Numbered from the stretch's first letter, positions 41,187-50,870 are shown. The stretch is 64,000 nt of DNA from Candidatus Aalborgicola bjergmarkensis (GCA_016708725.1 JADJFE010000002.1:186001-250000); one strand, 5' to 3'. Numbers and translations are program-made. Notes: generated from the sequence alone by a model not told the origin.

Positions 41187-41771
41187 CTAACGCTTTGGCC
41201 GGAACGCCTGGCACACGCTTGCGTGGGTTTCGATGTAAGGTCCGCCGATCAGCTCGATGCAGTAGGGCACGGCGGCAAAGATGCCCGGCGTCAGCGTGGC
41301 ACCCGTGGCATCCTTCAGGCCTTCGAGCGTCTGGGCAATGGCCTTGGGTTGTCCGGGCAAGTTGATGATGAGGCTTTTGTCCCGGATCACGGCGACCTGG
41401 CGGGACAAAATGGCCGTGGGTACGAATTTCAGGCTGATCTGGCGCATCTGTTCGCCAAAACCGGGCATCTCCTTGTGCGCAACAGCCAGGGTAGCCTCGG
41501 GCGTCACGTCACGCACCGCCGGGCCGGTGCCGCCCGTGGTCAGCACCAGACTGCAACCTTTATCGACCAGTTCAATCAAGGTGGCGCTGATGCGCGGTTG
41601 CTCATCGGGAATCAACCGGGCCTCGAAATGAATCGGATTTTGCAAAGCGCGTGTCAACCAGTCCTGCAAAGCGGGCAAGCCCTTGTCCTCGTACACGCCG
41701 CTGGAAGCGCGGTCGCTGATGGAGACAATGCCGATGTGGATCGTTTCCAATGTGGGTTTTACTGTGCTCAC
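41187..41771 (-). CDS. mogA: molybdopterin adenylyltransferase MogA
   Basis: Adenylates molybdopterin before molybdate insertion. At 194 residues it has the full MoCF fold: IGIVSISDRASSGVYEDKGL at the start, the catalytic LTTGGTGPAVRDVTPEAT (about residue 80), and LINLPGQPKA. Start is GTG at 41771, sharing GTGA with the stop of darP, so the two are one operon. Confidence 0.95.
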   Translation of the reverse strand: MSTVKPTLETIHIGIVSISDRASSGVYEDKGLPALQDWLTRALQNPIHFEARLIPDEQPRISATLIELVDKGCSLVLTTGGTGPAVRDVTPEATLAVAHKEMPGFGEQMRQISLKFVPTAILSRQVAVIRDKSLIINLPGQPKAIAQTLEGLKDATGATLTPGIFAAVPYCIELIGGPYIETHASVCQAFRPKR

Positions 41772-42424
41772 AAGTCAGCTCCGGGATTGGGGGGGATTGG
41801 GTCAGGGCCAGCATCGGGTGCGGCATCCGCCCGCAACAGATGTTCGCGCACGATCTGGAAAATCTCACGATAAGGGCGGCCATGGCGCGGTGCCTGGCCC
41901 GGTTTTTCCGGCTTGGCGTCCTTGCGCGCCTGGCGAATCAGGGCGCGCAACTGCTGCGCGTCGGTTGCAGGACTGCTCTGCATCCATTGGTCCATGGCAC
42001 CGTCGTCGGCCAGCAGACGCACGCGCCAGGCCTCCACCTGGTGCAGCAGCAAGGTTTCCTGCGCCGACGGTGCATGCTGCGCGGCCAAGGCACCACGAAT
42101 GGCATCCAGCGTCTGGGCATCGAGCAAGCGCATCTGCTTGCCGATGAACTGCATCTGGCGGCGGCGCCCCTCGAAATTGGTGATGCGTCTGGCCTCGGCC
42201 AGCGCCTCCACGAGTTTGTCGGGCAATGCCAGCCTGGTTAAAAATTCGCTGCGCAAGTCCAGCATCTCAACACCCAGCGCTTGCAATGCGCTGCTTTCGT
42301 GTTTACGTTCGGTGCGGCTTTGTTCATCCGTTCCCTTGAGTTCGCGCTTGAATTCCTGGTCCAGCGCGCTGCCCTCGGCAACAAATTGACCCCGCACAAA
42401 ATAACCTTTTTTCAGTTTGCTCAT
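41768..42424 (-). CDS. darP: ribosome biogenesis factor DarP (YjgA/DUF615)
   Basis: A 218-residue DUF615 protein. E. coli YjgA/DarP associates with late 50S precursors. Family segments seen are SALQALGVEMLDL, LVEALAEARRITNFEGRRRQ and MQFIGKQMRLLD. ATG 42424 (MSKLKKGYFVRGQF) is the family's start; the longer frame would run into the divergent pmbA promoter. The C-terminus is a proline-rich tail. Only 25 bp separate it from pmbA on the other strand. Confidence 0.9.
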   Translation of the reverse strand: MSKLKKGYFVRGQFVAEGSALDQEFKRELKGTDEQSRTERKHESSALQALGVEMLDLRSEFLTRLALPDKLVEALAEARRITNFEGRRRQMQFIGKQMRLLDAQTLDAIRGALAAQHAPSAQETLLLHQVEAWRVRLLADDGAMDQWMQSSPATDAQQLRALIRQARKDAKPEKPGQAPRHGRPYREIFQIVREHLLRADAAPDAGPDPIPPNPGADL

Positions 42425-42449
42425 ATTGGCAAGTATCATAGCCTCCGTT

Positions 42450-43865
42450 ATGACCAAAATGACCCAACCACACACCCCGGCCCAAACTACCGCTACAACT
42501 GCCACTGCCGATAGCGGTTTTGCCTACAGCCGCACGTTTTTCGAATCCCTGGTGGATGCCGCACTCGCGCACGCCACCAAACTCGGCGCCAGCGACGCTG
42601 CGGCGCAAGTGTCCGAAGGCTGCGGACTGAGCGTGTCCGTGCGCAATGGCGAACTGGAAAACGTCGAGCGCAACCGCGACAAGTCCCTGGGCGTCACCGT
42701 CCACGTGGGCAAACGCCGGGGCAACGCCAGCACGTCGGACTTTTCCCAGGGCGCGATTGAAGAAACGGTGCGTGCTGCCTACGACATTGCCCGCTTCACC
42801 GCCGAAGACCCCTTTGCCGGCCTGCCCGAGCTGCAGGACATTGCCCCGGAAAACGATCGCACGCGCGACCTCGACCTGTTTTTTCCGTGGAGTATCCACA
42901 GCGAAGAAGCGGCCAAGCTGGCGCTGGAGTGTGAGGCTGCTGCCTTTGCCACCGACAAACGCATCGCCAACAGCGAAGGCGCTGGCGTGTCAGCGCAACA
43001 ATCGCACTTCTTCATGGCGCATACGCACGGTTTTCGTGGTGGCTACGCCAGCTCCCGCCATTCGCTGTCCGTCTCGCCCATCGCTGGCAAGGGCCGCGAC
43101 ATGCAGCGCGACGCCTGGTACAGCTCCATGCGCCATTCACAGGAACTGGCTTCCCCGCAGGCGGTTGGCCGCTACGCTGCCGAACGGGCACTGAGCCGCC
43201 TGAAAGCGCGCAAGATTGCCACAGTGGAATGCCCGGTACTGTTTGAATCGCCTTTGGCCGCCGGATTGCTCGGAACTTTCGTGCAAGCCATCAGCGGCGG
43301 ATCGCTCTACCGCAAAAGCACGTTCTTGCTCGACTCCCTCGGCAAGGCCGTGTTTCCCAAGCATATCGACATTGCCGAAGACCCGTTTGTGCTGCGCGGC
43401 AAAGGCAGCTCGCCGTTTGACGATGAAGGCGTGCGCGTGCAAGCGCGCAAGGTCGTCGATGCCGGGCACGTGCAAGGCTATTTTTTAAGCAGCTATTCCG
43501 CGCGCAAACTCGGCATGCCCACCACCGGCAATTCGGGCGGCTCGCACAACCTGTACCTGAGCTCGCGCCATACCCGCCCCGACGATACCCTGGATGCGAT
43601 GCTGCAAAAACTGGGCACCGGCCTCTTTGTCACCGAGCTGATGGGCCAGGGCGTGAACTACGTCACGGGTGACTATTCGCGCGGTGCTTGCGGCTTCTGG
43701 GTGGAAAACGGCCAGATTGCCTATCCCGTACACGAAATCACCATCGCCAGCAACATGCACGCCATGTTCAAGGGAATCGAGGCTGTCGGCGCCGATACCT
43801 ACAACTACGGCGCAAAAACCGTCGGCTCCATCCTGATTCACCGCATGAAGGTTGCCGGAAGTTGA
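42450..43865 (+). CDS. pmbA: metalloprotease subunit PmbA/TldE
   Basis: Half of the TldD/TldE zinc protease that processes modified peptides such as microcins and degrades unstructured peptides. 471 residues. The N-terminal VSVRNGELENVERNRDKSLG and the C-terminal YTGD-equivalent VNYVTGDYSRGACGFWVENG are typical. PmbA lacks the HExxxH of TldD, as expected. ATG 42450 lies in a 25-bp shared promoter region with darP. Its stop overlaps the TTG start of the next gene (TTGA). Confidence 0.93.
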   Translation: MTKMTQPHTPAQTTATTATADSGFAYSRTFFESLVDAALAHATKLGASDAAAQVSEGCGLSVSVRNGELENVERNRDKSLGVTVHVGKRRGNASTSDFSQGAIEETVRAAYDIARFTAEDPFAGLPELQDIAPENDRTRDLDLFFPWSIHSEEAAKLALECEAAAFATDKRIANSEGAGVSAQQSHFFMAHTHGFRGGYASSRHSLSVSPIAGKGRDMQRDAWYSSMRHSQELASPQAVGRYAAERALSRLKARKIATVECPVLFESPLAAGLLGTFVQAISGGSLYRKSTFLLDSLGKAVFPKHIDIAEDPFVLRGKGSSPFDDEGVRVQARKVVDAGHVQGYFLSSYSARKLGMPTTGNSGGSHNLYLSSRHTRPDDTLDAMLQKLGTGLFVTELMGQGVNYVTGDYSRGACGFWVENGQIAYPVHEITIASNMHAMFKGIEAVGADTYNYGAKTVGSILIHRMKVAGS

Positions 43866-44812
43866 GCCGGTTTTTATGCTTGCTTTCTTGTCTTTTTGCC
43901 CTGTTACCGGGGCTGGGCGCGCAGCCGATTTCCTTCGGCCTCTTTGGTGATACGCCCTACAACCACTGGGAGCGGGAGCAGTTGCCCGACATGCTGGATG
44001 CAATGGCGCACGAGAACCTGGCGTTTGTTGTGCACGACGGTGACATCAAAAGCGGCTCCAGCCCTTGCAGTGATGCGGTGTTGCAGGACATTCTGGGCGT
44101 TTTTCAGTCATCCGCCCTCCCCCTGGTCTACGTGCCTGGCGACAATGAATGGACCGATTGCCACCGCAGCAACAACGGCAGTTACGACCCGCTGGAGCGC
44201 CTGGCGAAGTTGCGCACGCTGTTTTTCACGGGTGACACCACGCTGGGTCGCCGGACCTTGCCCTTAGCGCGTCAAAGCCGCGACCCGGCGTTTGCGCTGT
44301 ACCGTGAGAATGTGCGTTGGCAAGCGGGCGGCGTGTTGTTTGTCGGCCTCAATCTGCCCGGCAGCGACAACAATTACCACGGCAGTACACAAGATGGTGG
44401 CCCGACTCCCGAATACCTGGCGCGCAGCAGCGCCAACCGTATCTGGCTGCAGCAGGCCTTTGCCCTGGCGCGCGCACAAAAACTGGCCGGACTGATGCTT
44501 GTGATCCAGGCCAACCCCGGATTTGAAGCCGCCAACGACAACACCCCCAAACTGGCTTACCGCGACTTTTTAAACCAGTTGCACGAGGAAACCCAGGCCT
44601 TTGCGGGCCAGGTGGTGCTGGTGCATGGTGACTCGCATAAGCACAAAATCGACCAACCCTTGCTGGACGCCACAACCAGGGAGGTCATCAAGAACTTCAC
44701 GCGCGTGGAAACCTTTGGTTATCCTCTCATGGGCTGGATCAAAGCCACGGTCGATGCGTCCGACCCCAGGGTCTTCACCTTCTCCCCCCGGCGCTGGAAC
44801 CCGTCACGGTAA
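43862..44812 (+). CDS. exported metallophosphoesterase-like protein
   Basis: A 316-residue protein with a signal peptide (SRFLCLLSCLFALLPGLGA, cleaved before QP). The calcineurin-like plan is visible: FGLFGDTPYN, VVHDGDIKSG, PGDNEWTDC, and LVHGDSHKHKID. The last motif carries the two C-terminal histidines. It should act in the periplasm or outside; the substrate is unknown. TTG 43862 gives the signal peptide and overlaps pmbA. The much longer frame from 43688 would lie inside pmbA and is not credible. Confidence 0.82.
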   Translation: MSRFLCLLSCLFALLPGLGAQPISFGLFGDTPYNHWEREQLPDMLDAMAHENLAFVVHDGDIKSGSSPCSDAVLQDILGVFQSSALPLVYVPGDNEWTDCHRSNNGSYDPLERLAKLRTLFFTGDTTLGRRTLPLARQSRDPAFALYRENVRWQAGGVLFVGLNLPGSDNNYHGSTQDGGPTPEYLARSSANRIWLQQAFALARAQKLAGLMLVIQANPGFEAANDNTPKLAYRDFLNQLHEETQAFAGQVVLVHGDSHKHKIDQPLLDATTREVIKNFTRVETFGYPLMGWIKATVDASDPRVFTFSPRRWNPSR

Positions 44813-45020
44813 CTTAGCCAGTACAAGCCTAGCGATTCGACGCGCAGTTTGGCGTTTCCCAAGGCCAAAACAAAGATTATTGTTGTTTTTTTACAAAAGG
44901 CGATAAAATAACGCCACACTCATTCAGGCTTGGTTTTCGGGCTTGGTGTGCTGGAAAAAAGGTCTTTGCTTTTTCGTTAAATTTGACGTAGATTTGACCA
45001 ATGACCCGCGAGGCGACACC

Positions 45021-45755
45021 ATGAACATCAACGACTTTATTAACGCCAATTCAGCCAGTAGATTCCTGGGTTCATCTCCCGCTGCGCGCACGGCTGCCAG
45101 CACCGATGGTCTATCCAAGGGACTGCAAAAGGCCGAAAACCGCATTCAAGCCCAGGTGGATAGCACCAATGTCCAGCTTTCGGCATTTGGAAAGCTCCAG
45201 TCCGCTGTCTCACAAACTCAGACCAGCGCAAAAGCTGCGGCGGGGCTGTCAAGCAGCGCAAAAGCCGAGGATGTCAAGACTGCAGCAACCAAACTGGTGG
45301 ATGCGTTCAACAACACCATCGACACCGCCAAGGGAGCCGCCAGTGCTGCGGGAGAAACGGCGACTGGCCGCAATGCCACACGGGTTGGCCGCGATCTGAC
45401 ACGCACTGTGACTTCGGATGACAGCACTTTGGCGGCACTGAAACAAATCGGCGCCAGCGTCAATGCCAACGGCAAGCTGGTGCTGGACACGGCAAAGTTT
45501 GACGCAGCACAAAAAACCAACGCCACCGATGTACGCAACAGCCTCGTCAAACTGGGCCAGCAGATTGACAAGACCGCACTCAAGGAACTCGGCAACAATG
45601 GCAGCGTCGGATCGACCGTATCCGCACTCAATCAGCGGTCTTCGACGCTGAAATTCCAGCAAGCCAGCCTGGCATCGTTGCAACAGACTACCGGCTCATC
45701 CTCAAGCGGCTCGAATCCGCGTTATTTTGGCTTAGCGGCTTACCAAAACGGTTGA
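45021..45755 (+). CDS. FliD-like flagellar cap C-terminal domain protein
   Basis: A 244-residue protein rich in A, S, T, Q and N, with no cysteine. The segment LAALKQIGASVNANGKLVLD resembles the FliD_C consensus for flagellar hook-associated protein 2, and heptad repeats at both ends fit a filament-type helical core. It is much shorter than FliD. A GAGGCGACACC site precedes ATG 45021. Its position before chemotaxis genes supports a motility link; a secreted flagellar or adhesin-like role is inferred. Confidence 0.5.
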   Translation: MNINDFINANSASRFLGSSPAARTAASTDGLSKGLQKAENRIQAQVDSTNVQLSAFGKLQSAVSQTQTSAKAAAGLSSSAKAEDVKTAATKLVDAFNNTIDTAKGAASAAGETATGRNATRVGRDLTRTVTSDDSTLAALKQIGASVNANGKLVLDTAKFDAAQKTNATDVRNSLVKLGQQIDKTALKELGNNGSVGSTVSALNQRSSTLKFQQASLASLQQTTGSSSSGSNPRYFGLAAYQNG

Positions 45756-45760
45756 GCCAC

Positions 45761-46390
45761 CTAAACCAGCTGATTGCGGATTGCGTACACCGCCAGTTCG
45801 GCATTGTTCGACAGCTTGAGTTTTTCCAGTAAACGCGACCGGTAGACGCTCACCGTCTTGGGGCTGAGCATCAGTTCTTCGGCGATTTCCGAAAGACGTT
45901 TACCGGAGGCAATTTTCAACAAGGTTTGTAGTTCACGCTCCGAAAGGGTGGAATGCAAGGTTTGCGCCCCCGGAGAAGAGAGACTGCTCACCAGCATTTC
46001 TGAAATTTCCGGAGTGACATACTTGCGGCCACTGGCCAATACCCGTACGGCAGAAATCAGCTCGACCGGATCGCCTGCCTTGTTGAGGTAACCGTCGGCA
46101 CCGGCACGCAGGCAACGCAGTGCATACTGGTCTTCAGCAAACATGGAAACGATCAGCACCCGAATCGGCGAACCGACTTCCCGCAGACTCGCCAACACCT
46201 CCAGGCCACCCCGTCCTGGCAGGTTCAAGTCCAGAATCAGCACATCGCATGGAGTCGTGCGTAACACTTCCCGCACCTCGGCATAGCTGCCGGATTCACC
46301 TACAACCTGAATATCGACCGCATCCGAAATGGTGTCCCGGATGCCGCGACGAACCATGGCATGGTCATCGCAAAGAACCACCTTGATCAT
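45761..46390 (-). CDS. NarL/UvrY-type response regulator
   Basis: A 209-residue LuxR-type regulator. The receiver (VVLCDDHAMVRRGI, acceptor in LILDLNLPGRGG, GYLNKAGDP) is followed by a helix-turn-helix (LSERELQTLLKIASGKRLSE, then LSPKTVSVYRSRLLEKL). ATG 46390 overlaps the stop of the histidine kinase gene (ATGA), so the pair is one operon. It probably controls genes in its own neighbourhood, but no binding site is proven. Confidence 0.93.
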   Translation of the reverse strand: MIKVVLCDDHAMVRRGIRDTISDAVDIQVVGESGSYAEVREVLRTTPCDVLILDLNLPGRGGLEVLASLREVGSPIRVLIVSMFAEDQYALRCLRAGADGYLNKAGDPVELISAVRVLASGRKYVTPEISEMLVSSLSSPGAQTLHSTLSERELQTLLKIASGKRLSEIAEELMLSPKTVSVYRSRLLEKLKLSNNAELAVYAIRNQLV

Positions 46391-47496
46391 TGAAATTGCT
46401 CCTCGGATGCATGCTGCGCGTGCATGGTGTGCATGGTGTGCATGGACTGGGTCAATGGCACAGAAAGAATGATTGTCGTTCCCGCACCCACACGCGTACT
46501 GACATCCAGCCACCCGCCAACCGTTTTTGCGCGTTCATGCAAGCCGCGAATGCCAAAGGACTCGGATTTTTTGAGTTGTTCGGCTGAAATGCCAATGCCG
46601 TTATCGCTGATTTCCAGGGTCAACACATCTTCCGCATCCGACAGCTCGATTTGAACCAGATTGCAGCTGGCATATTTGGAAATATTGGTCAATGCCTCCT
46701 GCGCTGTCCGGTAGGCGGTCAGCTGGACGGATTTGGATGGACAAAGTTGTTCATTATTCGAGCGCAGGGAGGTTTTAATACCCGTACGCTTCTCAAATCC
46801 CGCAGCAAGCCATTGAATGGCGGCAAACAAGCCCTGATCCAGAATGGAGGGTCGCAAATTCATCATGATGCGCTGGCTGGCCCCCAATGCATGCTGCAGC
46901 ATGTCGGTTGCCGCCTGAACGTGTGCAAGAACGGCGGCATCAAGACTGTGCCTGGCAACCCACGATATGTCCAGCCTGGCCGCAGCCAAGGCCCCGCCAA
47001 TGTCGTCATGGATTTCACGCGCAATCGCGGCACGCTCGTGCTCAATTGCAGTCTGCAGGTAGCCTGCGAATTCAGAGAGCCGTTGCTCGGACGCTGCCAG
47101 GGCCTGGTTGGCTTTTTCCTGTGCGGCTCTTGCCTGATGAACTTCAACGGCCCGTTGAATCACACGGTCCAGACGACCGAGCTCGTCCTTGTGCAAATAG
47201 TCGCTGATGCCTACATGTATGGCCGATACCGCAGCTGCCTCCCCGATGGCTCCCGATAGCAGGATAAACGGCGGACGCTTACCAGACTCCGGCAAGGCAG
47301 ACCACGCATCAAGCGCCGTAAAACCTGGTAGTCGATAATCGGCAAGGATAACATCGTAAGATTCGGCTGTAGCCATGGCTACGAACGCCTCCAGCGTTTC
47401 AACCCGTGCAATCGAGAACGCGAGATTGGCTTTCTTGAGCGCGCGACAAACCAACTGGTGATCCAGGGCAGAATCTTCCAGATGGAGGATTTTCAT
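46387..47496 (-). CDS. receiver-histidine kinase hybrid (NarL-partner type)
   Basis: A 369-residue soluble protein: receiver (ILHLEDSALDHQLV, acceptor in VILADYRLPGFTALD), a coiled linker, a HisKA_3 domain with the phosphorylated His in AIAREIHDDIGGALAAARL, and an ATPase domain (ISDNGIGIS, GIRGLHERAKTVGG). With the receiver in front, its activity is itself regulated. Start ATG 47496 begins at the receiver. A 9-nt repeat (46421-46447) gives a SMHTMHTMHAQH tail. Confidence 0.88.
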   Translation of the reverse strand: MKILHLEDSALDHQLVCRALKKANLAFSIARVETLEAFVAMATAESYDVILADYRLPGFTALDAWSALPESGKRPPFILLSGAIGEAAAVSAIHVGISDYLHKDELGRLDRVIQRAVEVHQARAAQEKANQALAASEQRLSEFAGYLQTAIEHERAAIAREIHDDIGGALAAARLDISWVARHSLDAAVLAHVQAATDMLQHALGASQRIMMNLRPSILDQGLFAAIQWLAAGFEKRTGIKTSLRSNNEQLCPSKSVQLTAYRTAQEALTNISKYASCNLVQIELSDAEDVLTLEISDNGIGISAEQLKKSESFGIRGLHERAKTVGGWLDVSTRVGAGTTIILSVPLTQSMHTMHTMHAQHASEEQFQ

Positions 47497-47518
47497 GGGA
47501 TGTATTGACGGCTTATTT

Positions 47519-47530
47519 CTCAAATTTGAG
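47519..47530. promoter_or_regulatory. perfect palindrome CTCAAATTTGAG
   Basis: A 12-bp perfect palindrome in the 214-bp gap between the divergent histidine kinase operon and the chemotaxis operon, 23 bp upstream of the kinase start. It could be an operator of the NarL-type regulator or of another dimer. The rest of the gap (47531-47710) is AT-rich and presumably holds both promoters; no clear sigma-28 motif was found. Confidence 0.35.
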
Positions 47531-47710
47531 GTACCATTTGAACCACTGCAAAACACTAGCTGGTGAAGTCTTAGAAACAAGTATATTCTCGTTGTTAGTG
47601 AGCGAAAATTGCCACCCTCCCGAGTTTGCTGCTAACCTAGAGACCTGCCAAGTTTCGGGTTTCCAAAAAGACATGAACTCGTTTGACATGAAGAGGGGGT
47701 ATTAGGAGAT

Positions 47711-48160
47711 ATGACAATGCAGCCATCAATGACCGCTCCGACAGTTCCAGCGGTGCAACTACCTGTCATGCTCGTAGCAGAAGTGCAGGATTCCTTGCTG
47801 GTGGTCGTGCACGATTTGACACGGCTTGACGGCTTGCTTGCACACACTATGGAAAACCTGATGGAGCGTTTTACCAGCGCCAGCGCCAATCTGGCCCATC
47901 CGGCTTTAGTCAATTCCAAAGAGCTGGATGACGTGCGCAATACCCTGCGAGCTGCTGTCACTGAGTTACAGTTCCAGGATATGGCGTCGCAACTCATCGT
48001 GCATACCTCCAAGATTCTGCAAGGCTGCGCTTACCGTCTGGCCTCTGAAGCCATGGGGTCTGAAGACGGGGAAGCGGTGCCTTTCGTGGAAGAAGTTCCC
48101 GATAGACCGAATCCTGTCACCCAAGACGAAATGGATGCGGGTTCCATTGATTTGTTCTGA
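47711..48160 (+). CDS. CheZ-like protein, first gene of chemotaxis operon
   Basis: A 149-residue helical protein. LQFQDMASQLIVH (about residue 95) resembles the CheZ active-site helix FQDLTGQ: the Asp and the Gln four residues on are conserved in spacing. The C-terminus, GSIDLF, is reminiscent of the CheZ tail that docks on CheY, and the same hexapeptide ending (GSVDLF) closes CheD six genes on. ATG 47711 follows TTAGGAGAT. It is shorter than classical CheZ (about 214 residues). A CheY-P phosphatase is likely but not certain; no other cheZ is seen in the window. Confidence 0.55.
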   Translation: MTMQPSMTAPTVPAVQLPVMLVAEVQDSLLVVVHDLTRLDGLLAHTMENLMERFTSASANLAHPALVNSKELDDVRNTLRAAVTELQFQDMASQLIVHTSKILQGCAYRLASEAMGSEDGEAVPFVEEVPDRPNPVTQDEMDAGSIDLF

Positions 48161-48234
48161 TTTTTCTCCCGATAACCAATATTCCAATACTCTAGTACTC
48201 TAGTACTCCAATACTCTCTTAGCCGGAGCTTGAC

Positions 48235-48597
48235 ATGCCATTAATTCTCGCCGTTGATGATTCGCCTTCCATGCGCAAGATGGTGTCCTTCACCCTGACC
48301 GGTGCGGGATACCAGGTTGTGGAAGCAGTGGATGGACAGGATGCCTACGAAAAGGCACAGACACAAACTTTTGATCTGGTTCTTACCGATCAAAACATGC
48401 CCCGCCTGGATGGATTGGGCTTGACCCGAAAGTTGCGTAGCCATCCCATGTTCAAGTCAACCCCCATCCTGATGCTGACTACCGAATCCAGTGATTTGAT
48501 GAAGCAGGCCGGCAGGGCTGCAGGGGCAACGGGTTGGCTTGTCAAACCATTTGATCCAGCAAGGTTGCTAGAAGTCATCAAGAAGGTCATTCGCTAA
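48235..48597 (+). CDS. cheY: chemotaxis response regulator CheY
   Basis: A 120-residue single receiver: AVDDSPSMRKMV, acceptor Asp in VLTDQNMPRLDG, the Thr in LMLTTESSD and the Lys in WLVKPFDP. It would carry the signal from CheA to the flagellar motor. ATG 48235 after GCCGGAGCTTGAC. An 8-nt tandem repeat (48188-48203) lies in the upstream spacer. Confidence 0.95.
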   Translation: MPLILAVDDSPSMRKMVSFTLTGAGYQVVEAVDGQDAYEKAQTQTFDLVLTDQNMPRLDGLGLTRKLRSHPMFKSTPILMLTTESSDLMKQAGRAAGATGWLVKPFDPARLLEVIKKVIR

Positions 48598-48643
48598 CAA
48601 ACAACTTGTTGGCTGAGAAGAAAGTACAAACCAGGAGTGTTGC

Positions 48644-50845
48644 ATGGCAGAAACGCATCAAGATAGTGGGAGCGGGGGCGGTGATTTTGATTTAACCCAG
48701 TTCTACCAGATATTTTTTGAGGAAGCGGGTGAGAATCTGGATCAGATGGAGCAGATGCTGCTCAATCTGAATCTTGAGACTGCGGACGATGAAGAGTTGA
48801 ACGGTATTTTCCGTTGCGCCCATTCCGTCAAGGGCGGCGCCGCTACGTTTGGCTTTGCTGATGTTGCAGAATTGACACACCAGATGGAATCCCTTCTGGA
48901 TCGTTTGCGCCGCCATGAACTTCAGCCAAACTCAGCCATGGTGGATGTCTTGCTGGAATCGGCGGACGCCTCGCGGGGCTTGCTTGCCCGCCATCAATCG
49001 GGTGGAGAAGGCAGTGCCATTCCAACATCGGACCTGGTTCGGCGTATCAGTGAACTGGTTGCCGGACGGATGCCTGTTGTGTCCGCGCCGCCCGCACCAC
49101 CAGCACCCACTGCGCCACCCGCACCCAAGGTTGCCACCCCAAAGCCTGCTGCCGCAAAAAAAGACAAGTCCGCAGCACGTTCTCTGGAAATACAGATTGG
49201 TCCGCTCGAACGACCGGAACAGGCCGATGCCGTGCAGGAGCTGTTTCGGGATATTCCTGGCTTGGGAAAAATATCTGCATTGCCTTCAGAACGGAAAAAT
49301 ATCCGGCTTTTTTCCGTAGAAACTACATCCAGCGATGAAGATTTGCTTGATCTGTTTGCCTTTCACGTATCCAGGGAAAATATCAAAATCACCGAGGCTG
49401 AATCGGCGGCAGAGCCAGCAGAGGTAGCAGAGGTAGATACTCCCGCAACGACCACAACGACTACAGCGGAAGCCCCCGAAGAAGCCCCTGCCCCTTCGTT
49501 GTCCACTTTTCCAGGATTTGGATTTTTTGATGGCGCTCCGGGCGCGCCCCCGACGACATCCTCCACGCCTTCAGGATCAGGTACAGGAGGAAGCAGTGCA
49601 ACCACCACAAGCCAGGGAAGCGCAAAACCAGCGGCCAAGGCTGCTTCCAAGGCCGCAGCCGGTGGCCCGATAGCCCAACCTGAGGCTGCAACGATCCGCG
49701 TGGCCATCAGCAAAGTGGATCAATTGATCAATCTGGTTGGGGAACTGGTTATCACCCAGGCCATGCTGGCGCAAAACAGCCGCGCGCTGGACCCGGCTGT
49801 TTACCAGCAACTCCTGACAGGATTGGCTGATCTGGATCGCAACACCCGTGATTTGCAGGAATCTGTGATGTCGATCCGCATGATTCCCATGTCCATCGTC
49901 TTTAGCCGATTTCCGAGAATGTTGCGTGATCTGGCGAGCAAACTGGGTAAAAAAGTGGATTTTGTTACCCAGGGAGAAGCAACCGAACTGGACAAGGGAT
50001 TGGTGGAGAAAATCACGGACCCATTGACCCATCTGGTTCGCAACAGCTGTGACCACGGCGTTGAATCGCCTGCGGAACGGTTGGCAGCGGGTAAACCCGA
50101 GACGGGAACCATTACCCTCTCCGCGTCACACCAGGGTGGGTCAATTGTGATCGAAGTCAGGGATGACGGCAAAGGCATGTCCCGGGAAAGAATATTGAAC
50201 AAGGCGCGCGAACGCGGTCTGGATGTTTCGGACCAGATGTCCGACAGCGAGGTCTGGCAATTGATCTTCGCACCGGGATTTTCCACGGCTGAGGTGGTGA
50301 CAGATGTGTCCGGGCGAGGCGTCGGCATGGATGTAGTCAAACGCAATATCGCAGCCCTCAATGGGACCGTTGATATTGACTCCTCCGAAGGCTATGGGAT
50401 GAAGGTTTCCGTGCGCTTGCCTTTGACGCTTGCCATCATGGATGGCATGTCGGTCGGGGTTGGCGGTGAAGTGTATATTCTTCCGCTATCCTCGGTCGTT
50501 GAGTCCTTCCAGGTCAAGGGTGATGCGGTCAACACGGTGGGGCAAGGATCGCAACTGGTCAAGGTTCGCGATGAGTACATGCCCGTAATAGAGCTGGAAA
50601 AAATCTTCCAGGTTCCACGCTTCGATTTTGACAAATCGTGCGACATCATGGTTGTTGTAGAGGCGGAAGGTAGCCGCGTTGCGCTATTAGTGGATGAGCT
50701 TCTGGGGCAGCAGCAAGTGGTGGTGAAAAATCTGGAAACCAATTATCGAAAGGTCCCCAACGTTTCCGGGGCAACGATTTTGGGCGATGGCAAGGTGGCA
50801 CTTATTTTGGATACAGGTGCCTTGGTCCGTCGTTCGCGGCATTGA
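48644..50845 (+). CDS. cheA: chemotaxis histidine kinase CheA
   Basis: 733 residues. The phosphoryl-accepting His lies in FRCAHSVKGGAATFG (about residue 50). A second small domain (about 180-260) and an Ala/Pro/Thr-rich linker (about 265-345) follow. Then come the dimerisation domain (KVDQLINLVGELVITQAML), the ATPase (LVRNSCDHGVESP, VRDDGKGMS, GRGVGMDVVK) and the CheW-like regulatory domain at the C-terminus. It phosphorylates CheY and CheB. ATG 48644 follows CAGGAGTGTTGC. The long low-complexity linker is an elongated variant of the usual P2 region. Confidence 0.96.
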   Translation: MAETHQDSGSGGGDFDLTQFYQIFFEEAGENLDQMEQMLLNLNLETADDEELNGIFRCAHSVKGGAATFGFADVAELTHQMESLLDRLRRHELQPNSAMVDVLLESADASRGLLARHQSGGEGSAIPTSDLVRRISELVAGRMPVVSAPPAPPAPTAPPAPKVATPKPAAAKKDKSAARSLEIQIGPLERPEQADAVQELFRDIPGLGKISALPSERKNIRLFSVETTSSDEDLLDLFAFHVSRENIKITEAESAAEPAEVAEVDTPATTTTTTAEAPEEAPAPSLSTFPGFGFFDGAPGAPPTTSSTPSGSGTGGSSATTTSQGSAKPAAKAASKAAAGGPIAQPEAATIRVAISKVDQLINLVGELVITQAMLAQNSRALDPAVYQQLLTGLADLDRNTRDLQESVMSIRMIPMSIVFSRFPRMLRDLASKLGKKVDFVTQGEATELDKGLVEKITDPLTHLVRNSCDHGVESPAERLAAGKPETGTITLSASHQGGSIVIEVRDDGKGMSRERILNKARERGLDVSDQMSDSEVWQLIFAPGFSTAEVVTDVSGRGVGMDVVKRNIAALNGTVDIDSSEGYGMKVSVRLPLTLAIMDGMSVGVGGEVYILPLSSVVESFQVKGDAVNTVGQGSQLVKVRDEYMPVIELEKIFQVPRFDFDKSCDIMVVVEAEGSRVALLVDELLGQQQVVVKNLETNYRKVPNVSGATILGDGKVALILDTGALVRRSRH

Positions 50846-50870
50846 TACCAGGGTATAAAGGGAATGCACT

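Noticed and set aside
43688..43861. Upstream extension of the exported phosphoesterase
   Set aside because: It lies wholly inside pmbA and hides the signal peptide; TTG 43862 explains start and secretion.
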